Shown piece by piece: positions 5,718-9,375 of a stretch of 9,375 nucleotides of DNA; within the stretch, counting starts at the first letter, position 1; every line of letters starts with the position of its first letter. A program made the position numbers and the translations under genes. The notes beneath the pieces are model-generated. The model had not been told where the DNA came from, ran no database searches, and saw only the letters and a list, made by a program, of their open reading frames with translations. The DNA comes from Nitrospirota bacterium (lineage in GTDB: Bacteria; Nitrospirota; UBA9217). The stretch covers positions 1 through 9,375 of the forward strand of contig DAIDTZ010000156.1 in the NCBI GenBank assembly GCA_027456925.1, in the 5' to 3' direction.

Positions 5718-6890
5718 TCATTTCTCCCGCCGCTGCATTTCCTCGGGCGGAATGTAGAGGTCGAGACCGATTCTCATTCCTTCATAGTAGCCGATGCGCG
5801 GCGCCTGGCGCGCGCCCGGCCTTCTCCGCACGGGTTCGACAGCCGCTGCGCAGACCTTGAACTCCGGTATCTTCGCGTTCGGATCAACGGCATTGATCGT
5901 GAGCAGGTTTACTGCCGCCTCACGGAAGTGGAAGGGGATGAAGATGATGCCTTCCGGCACCGTGTTCGTCACCCGGGCTTTCACTTCGAGACAGCCGCGC
6001 CGCGAGGTAACGCGCACGAGATCGTTGGCCCGGATCTCAAGCCGCTCCGCGTCAGCGGGGTTGATTTCGACCATGCACTCGGGCTCTTCGCGTTCGAGGG
6101 TGGCTGTTCTCCTGCACATGGTGCCCGTGTGGTAGTGGAAATAGCTTCTGCCCGTGGTCAGGATGAAGGGGTATTCGCTGTCCGTGGGTTCCGCGGGAGG
6201 GATGAATTCCACGGGGATGAACGCCCCCATGCCGCGGGTGAATTTCTTCCGGTGGAGATAGGGCGTGCCGGGATGGTCCATCCCGAAGCACGGCCACTGG
6301 AGCCCGAAATTCGCGTCCAGCCGGTGATGGAGAATGCCGCCGTAGGACGGCGTGAGGATCGCGATCTCCTCCATGATCTCGTGGGCCGCCTGGTAGTCCA
6401 TGGGGTACCCCATGAGTTGGGCTATGCCGCAGATGATCTCGTAGTCCGGTTTCGCCTCGCCCGGGGACGGCACGGCCTTTCTGATCTTCTGCACGCGCCG
6501 CTCCGTGTTGGTATAGGTGCCGTCCTTTTCCGCGAACGAGGCCGCCGGCAGGATCACGTGGGCGTATTCCGCCGTGTCGGACGGGAAAATGTCCTGGACC
6601 GCGAGGAAGTCAAGCTTCGCTAAGGCCTCCCGCACGTGCGTTGAATCGGGGTCGGAGATCACGGGGTTCTCGCCCATGATGTAGAGCGCGCGGATCTTGC
6701 CCTCATGGATGGCGTCGATCATCTCGGTGAGCGTGAGCCCGGGCGTTTCCGGCATGGGCCGGGACCAGGCCAGCTCGAATTTTTTTCGCGCTGCGGGATC
6801 AACGACTTTCTGGTAGCCTGAATAGACATCGGGAAGCGCCCCGACGTCGCATGCTCCCTGCACGTTGTTCTGGCCGCGGAGCGGGTTCAA
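5718..6890 (-). CDS. fdhF: Formate dehydrogenase alpha subunit, C-terminal part (after in-frame TGA)
   Basis: Three hundred and ninety codons in the same frame as the upstream part and separated from it only by TGA (6891-6893). It begins LNPLRGQNNVQGACDVG, the strongly conserved motif holding the catalytic arginine (E. coli FdhF Arg333). It continues with IMGENPVISDPD and DIFPSDTAEYAHVILPAASFAEKDGTYTN (MGD-binding domain), then the C-terminal molybdopterin-dinucleotide domain (FILTTGRSYFHYHTGTM, ECMVEINPADAERLEI, PFHFREAAVNLLT). Together both parts have about 713 codons, the length of E. coli FdhF (715). As a separate gene it could start only at TTG (6888-6890), directly after the TGA, with no Shine-Dalgarno, or at much later codons. 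Best read as the second half of one gene. No further stop or frameshift occurs, so any damage is recent, or it is a sequencing error or a recoding event. Confidence 0.88.
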   Translation of the reverse strand: MNPLRGQNNVQGACDVGALPDVYSGYQKVVDPAARKKFELAWSRPMPETPGLTLTEMIDAIHEGKIRALYIMGENPVISDPDSTHVREALAKLDFLAVQDIFPSDTAEYAHVILPAASFAEKDGTYTNTERRVQKIRKAVPSPGEAKPDYEIICGIAQLMGYPMDYQAAHEIMEEIAILTPSYGGILHHRLDANFGLQWPCFGMDHPGTPYLHRKKFTRGMGAFIPVEFIPPAEPTDSEYPFILTTGRSYFHYHTGTMCRRTATLEREEPECMVEINPADAERLEIRANDLVRVTSRRGCLEVKARVTNTVPEGIIFIPFHFREAAVNLLTINAVDPNAKIPEFKVCAAAVEPVRRRPGARQAPRIGYYEGMRIGLDLYIPPEEMQRREK

Positions 6891-7859
6891 TCACGTCATG
6901 GGTTGGCCGATGTGGGCAGTAAGCATCACGAGGTTGGCGCAGGACCGGACGTTGTCCACGCCGGTAATGTGCTGGGTGATGCCCATGGAGTAAAAGAGCA
7001 TGGAGCGTTTTTCCGAAGCATAGAGCCGCGCGGCCTTGCGGATGTCGTCGGCGGGCACGGACGTTATCTTCTCGGAGACTTCGGGCGTGAAGGTCAAAAC
7101 CCGTTTTTCAAAATCGTCGAAGTTTTCGGTGCGCTGGCGGATGAACGACACATCAACGAGCCCTTCGGTGATGATGACGTTCATCATGGCGTTTAAGAGC
7201 GCCACGTCGGTGCCGCTCCTGTGCCTCATGTGGAGGTGGCTGAATTTGGCGATCTGGGTGCGCCGGGGATCGGCCACGATGATGGTCGCGCCCCGGTCCT
7301 TTGCCTCCAGCATGTGCATGCCGATCATGGGGTGCTGTTCCGTGGTGTTCGAGCCGATCACGAAGATCACCCGGGCGTCCCGGATCTCGTCGCTCGAGTT
7401 TGTCATGGCGCCGGAGCCGAAGGCTGCCGCCAGTCCGCCGACCGTGGAGGAGTGGCAGAGCCGCGCGCAGTGGTCCACGTTGTTCGTGCCGATGACCGCG
7501 CGGGCGAATTTCTGGAGCACGAAGTTCTCTTCGTTCGTGCATTTGGCCGACCCCCGGATGCCGATGGCGTCGGGGCCGTATTGTTTTTTTATTTCCGCGA
7601 GCCGTGCAGCTGTTTTGCCGAGGGCTTCTTCCCAGCTCGCGCGGCGATAAGCGGTCGTGCCGTCCTTGATGAGGGGAGTGGTCAGGCGGTCGGGATGGTG
7701 GACAAATTCATGGCAGTTCCATCCTTTGACGCAGAGCGTACCGTGATTTACCGGGTGCTTTCTGCTCGGGGAAACGCCGGTGATCAGATTATTTTCAACG
7801 TGAAGGTACAGGCCGCAGCCGCAGCCGCACCAGGGACAGGTGGTGGAAATTTTTTTCAT
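6891..7859 (-). CDS. fdhF: Formate dehydrogenase alpha subunit, N-terminal part (ends at in-frame TGA)
   Basis: Three hundred and twenty-two residues before a TGA. Like E. coli FdhF it has no Tat signal, so it is cytoplasmic. It starts with a 4Fe-4S site: Cys8, Cys11, Cys15 and Cys43 (CPWCGCGC and TLCVKG, with Lys45 as the electron-relay lysine). It then has QKFARAVIGTNNVDHCARLCHSSTVGGL. In this motif Cys135 takes the place of selenocysteine as Mo/W ligand and His136 is the catalytic histidine. IFVIGSNTTEQHP and IIVADPRRTQIA belong to the first MGD-binding domain. The reading stops in HIGQPMT-TGA-LNPLRGQ, where E. coli has GKPHAGVNPVRGQ, so TGA replaces a conserved glycine. The product alone lacks the catalytic arginine and the C-terminal cofactor domain and should be inactive. 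No Shine-Dalgarno; a promoter lies ten bases upstream. First gene of the fdh-hydB-hydG operon; the reaction would be formate to CO2, reversibly. Confidence 0.9.
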   Translation of the reverse strand: MKKISTTCPWCGCGCGLYLHVENNLITGVSPSRKHPVNHGTLCVKGWNCHEFVHHPDRLTTPLIKDGTTAYRRASWEEALGKTAARLAEIKKQYGPDAIGIRGSAKCTNEENFVLQKFARAVIGTNNVDHCARLCHSSTVGGLAAAFGSGAMTNSSDEIRDARVIFVIGSNTTEQHPMIGMHMLEAKDRGATIIVADPRRTQIAKFSHLHMRHRSGTDVALLNAMMNVIITEGLVDVSFIRQRTENFDDFEKRVLTFTPEVSEKITSVPADDIRKAARLYASEKRSMLFYSMGITQHITGVDNVRSCANLVMLTAHIGQPMT

Positions 7860-7868
7860 ACGAGAGTA

Positions 7869-7898
7869 ATTATAACACCCTGATCAGGGAAAAAGCAA
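7869..7898 (-). promoter_or_regulatory. Promoter of the formate dehydrogenase operon
   Basis: Minus-strand TTGCTT (7893-7898), 18-base spacer, perfect TATAAT (7869-7874). The expected start near 7861-7862 is two or three bases before the ATG (7857-7859), and there is no Shine-Dalgarno, so the mRNA may be leaderless. Confidence 0.6.
7878..7889. promoter_or_regulatory. Perfect 12-bp palindrome in the promoter spacer (candidate operator)
   Basis: CCCTGATCAGGG is its own reverse complement and sits between the -35 and -10 of the formate dehydrogenase promoter, where a bound dimer would block or reshape polymerase binding. It is not an FNR box (TTGAT-N4-ATCAA) or a Rex box. The regulator is unknown. 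Confidence 0.4.
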
Positions 7899-7993
7899 AA
7901 TAAAGAGGACTATTTTCAGGCGGGATAGAAAGGTAGCAGCGTTTGCATTGTTTCAAAGGGTTGCAACTGGAGCGGCGAAAGAATAAAAAAATT

Positions 7994-8093
7994 TCTCGTA
8001 AAAGCGCAGAGGTCGCCAAGAAAAACTTTAGGTCCTGGTTTAAAACCAGAGTGATTTGTCCTTTCTTTGCGATCTTTGCGCGCTTTGCGAGAG
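7994..8093. repeat. Long imperfect inverted repeat of TTTGCG/CGCAAA type with internal palindrome
   Basis: The left arm (about 7994-8024, from TCTCGTAAAAGCGC to GCCAAGAAAA) pairs imperfectly with the right arm (about 8062-8092, TTTCTTTGCGATCTTTGCGC onward to GCGAGA); the inner 20 bases match at 17 positions. Between the arms lies a 15-base palindrome, CTGGTTTAAAACCAG (8035-8049). Repeats of this style are common between genes in anaerobic proteobacterial and related genomes. The short reading frame across it on the minus strand gives a basic, low-information peptide and looks spurious. Confidence 0.6.
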
Positions 8094-8141
8094 ACGCCCT
8101 TCATCTTCTGCCCTTGGTTCCGTTCCTCCGGGTTCTTGCTG

Positions 8142-8209
8142 CTGGTTCAATCTTGTAGATTGAACCAAAGCGTTAATAATCGGTTCAGGCTGTAAGCCTG
8201 AACCAGCCG
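8142..8209 (+). repeat. 68-bp double-palindrome repeat, copy B
   Basis: Two perfect hairpins in tandem. The first has 11-bp arms, TGGTTCAATCT (8143-8153) and AGATTGAACCA (8157-8167), with a TGT loop. The second has 10-bp arms, GGTTCAGGCT (8182-8191) and AGCCTGAACC (8195-8204), with a GTA loop. A 14-base linker containing GCGTTAATAAT separates them. Copy A at 5613-5680 is in the opposite orientation. The perfect arms suggest this copy is the less decayed one. Confidence 0.8.
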
Positions 8210-8216
8210 GAGCGTC

Positions 8217-8235
8217 TTGGCGTCTTTGCGCGAAA
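8217..8235 (+). repeat. Solitary TTTGCG-type half repeat
   Basis: TTGGCGTCTTTGCGCGAAA resembles the right arm of the inverted repeat at 7994-8093 (TTTGCGATCTTTGCGCG) and directly follows copy B. Between 7899 and 8247 I find these repeats but no convincing gene. The region sits just after the pyruvate kinase stop codon, and no standard terminator with a T-run was identified. Confidence 0.4.
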
Positions 8236-8247
8236 AATATTTGGCGT

Positions 8248-9375
8248 TTATTTCTTCGACTCCAGCCCTTTGACCTCGCCGACGCGATGGATCTTCATCA
8301 TGTTCGTGCTGCCTGCAACGCCGATGGGCACGCCGGCGGTGATCACGATAAGGTCGTGCTCCTTGGCAAGTTTCTTTTTGAGCATGATCTGTTCGACGCC
8401 GGCAATCATGTCGTCGGTGGTTTTTTTGGGCCTGAGTACGACCGGCTTAACGCCCCAATAAAGCGACATTCTCCTGGCTATGTGCTCAAAGGGCGTAGGC
8501 GCTATGATGCTCATCCGCGGCCGGTGCTTCGAGACCAGGAGAGCGGTGGAACCTGACTGGGTGAAGGTCACGACGGCCTTTGCCTGTTGTTCTTCGGCTG
8601 CGCGGCATGCTGCATGGGCAACGCTTTCATCAGGGCCGGATACGTCCGTGTCCGGGGGCCAGGGATTCACTGATGACTCAACCTGCAAGGCGATGCGCGC
8701 CATGGCCGAGACCGCTTGGACCGGGTATTTTCCCATGGCAGTCTCGCCCGAGAGCATGACGCAGTCCGTACCGTCAAGAATGGCATTTGCGACGTCCGAC
8801 GTTTCGGCGCGCGTAGGCTGGGGGTTCTCGATCATGCTTTCGAGCATCTGTGTTGCCGTGATCACCGGTTTTTCCTCCCAGTGGCAGGCCTCGATGATCT
8901 TCTTCTGGAGCAGCGGCACTTGTTCGGGGGACATTTCCACGCCCAGGTCTCCGCGCGCGACGATGAGGCCGTCAGCCGCGCAAATGATCTCGTCGAGGTT
9001 TCGGATTGCCTCGGGTTTTTCGATCTTCGCGATAATAGGGATGTTCGCGCCCAGGGATCGGACGAATTTACGGGTCAAAAGAATGTCTTTTGCCGAGCGC
9101 ACAAAAGAGAGCGCGATATAATCCACTTTTTGCTTTACGCCGAACCTGAGATCATCCTTGTCCTTTCGCGAAAGCGAAGGAAGCGAAAGACGGGCCCCGG
9201 GCAGGTTCACGCCCTTGTGACTCTTGAGCACGCCGCCGCGCACCACCTTGCAGGTTAGGCAATGGGCGTCCTTTCTGGTCACGCGGAGTTCAAGCCTTCC
9301 ATCGTCCAAAAGCACGACATCGCCGGTTTTCAGGTCTTTTGTGAGCCGGGGGTAGGTCACGGAGACCATGTCTGC
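8248..9375 (-). CDS. pyk: Pyruvate kinase (N-terminus beyond window)
   Basis: The last 375 residues of a protein that usually has about 470-480; roughly 100 N-terminal residues lie past the right edge, and the apparent ATG at 9369 is internal. It makes ATP and pyruvate from phosphoenolpyruvate and ADP at the end of glycolysis. Visible in fragment numbering: the B domain (VVLLDDGRLELRV, then LKSHKGVNLPG); the A-domain active site with Lys117 and Glu119 (IIAKIEKPEAI), Asp143 (ARGDLGVE) and Thr175 (ITATQMLESM), matching E. coli PykF Lys220, Glu222, Asp246 and Thr278; PTRAETSDVANAILDGTD and VMLSGETAMGKYP; and the C-terminal allosteric domain (VVTFTQSGSTALLVSKHRP, ending near VITAGVPIGVAGSTNMMKI). 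All expected catalytic residues in this part are present. Its first bases and promoter are outside the window. Confidence 0.95.
   Translation of the reverse strand, partial: ADMVSVTYPRLTKDLKTGDVVLLDDGRLELRVTRKDAHCLTCKVVRGGVLKSHKGVNLPGARLSLPSLSRKDKDDLRFGVKQKVDYIALSFVRSAKDILLTRKFVRSLGANIPIIAKIEKPEAIRNLDEIICAADGLIVARGDLGVEMSPEQVPLLQKKIIEACHWEEKPVITATQMLESMIENPQPTRAETSDVANAILDGTDCVMLSGETAMGKYPVQAVSAMARIALQVESSVNPWPPDTDVSGPDESVAHAACRAAEEQQAKAVVTFTQSGSTALLVSKHRPRMSIIAPTPFEHIARRMSLYWGVKPVVLRPKKTTDDMIAGVEQIMLKKKLAKEHDLIVITAGVPIGVAGSTNMMKIHRVGEVKGLESKK

Noticed and set aside
6891..6893. Genome-wide recoding of TGA as glycine (as in some candidate-phyla bacteria) explaining the formate dehydrogenase TGA
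   Set aside because: Other genes in the window (OsmC-like, HydG-type) use TGA as a sensible terminal stop and encode all other glycines with GGN codons. One TGA is not evidence for a changed code.
6850..6893. Selenocysteine insertion at the TGA
   Set aside because: The position corresponds to Gly, not the Sec/Cys ligand, which is present as Cys135. Just downstream I see only a short CCGC/GCGG stem without a typical bacterial SECIS loop. Kept as something to test, not claimed.
7916..8104. Minus-strand 62-residue frame (MKGVSRKARKDRKERTN...)
   Set aside because: It is a translation of the TTTGCG-type inverted repeat; such Arg/Lys-rich peptides arise whenever this repeat type is translated. 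No ribosome binding site was seen.
1..9375. CRISPR array, tRNA/rRNA genes, integrase or phage module, defence cassette
   Set aside because: No regularly spaced direct repeats, no cloverleaf or rRNA-like sequence, and no transposase or integrase motifs were seen; the genes are metabolic or housekeeping.

Overview
The window looks like chromosomal DNA from an anaerobic or facultative, GC-rich, Gram-negative-type bacterium. The gene content (cytoplasmic molybdenum formate dehydrogenase with hydrogenase-type beta and gamma electron-transfer subunits, OsmC-like protein, soluble PLD-type synthase) and the palindromic intergenic repeats resemble Nitrospirota or the former Deltaproteobacteria. That placement is an impression from protein and repeat style, not a proven assignment. 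No rRNA, tRNA, CRISPR array, phage module or insertion sequence was seen.

Layout. Left edge (minus strand): the N-terminal part of a secreted lipoprotein gene (1-528) behind a good sigma70-type promoter. Then a small two-helix membrane protein (727-930, minus) and, divergently, a 108-residue unknown protein (1061-1387, plus). These two share a 130-bp intergenic region with back-to-back promoters. The plus-strand run continues with a YhfA-like OsmC protein (1480-1953), a PLD/cardiolipin-synthase-family enzyme (2053-3177) and, from its own promoter, a small zinc-ribbon protein (3272-3574). Converging on it from the right is a minus-strand operon starting at 7859: formate dehydrogenase alpha subunit, here cut by one in-frame TGA into 6891-7859 and 5718-6890, then a HydB-type iron-sulfur subunit (4521-5564) and a HydG-type FAD/NAD(P)/2Fe-2S subunit (3616-4455). 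At the right edge is most of a pyruvate kinase gene (8248-9375, minus, N-terminus outside). The 388 bases between pyruvate kinase and the formate dehydrogenase promoter contain dispersed palindromic repeats and no convincing gene.

How the genes work together. The alpha, beta and gamma subunits make a coherent soluble complex: formate oxidation at a Mo/W-bis-MGD centre, electron transfer through two 4Fe-4S clusters in the beta subunit, and exchange with NAD(P)H at the gamma subunit. No hydrogenase large or small subunit lies next to it, so formate:NAD(P)+ oxidoreduction (or CO2 reduction) is the simplest reading.

Most notable points: (1) the in-frame TGA in the formate dehydrogenase at a normally conserved glycine just before the catalytic arginine, although the selenocysteine/cysteine position is a normal Cys; (2) three genes with near-consensus promoters whose predicted transcription start falls within a few bases of the ATG, with no Shine-Dalgarno, suggesting leaderless mRNAs; (3) a 68-bp double-palindrome repeat in two inverted copies flanking the formate dehydrogenase gene; (4) a perfect 12-bp palindrome in the spacer of that operon's promoter. 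I did not find a clearly novel defence or mobile system.
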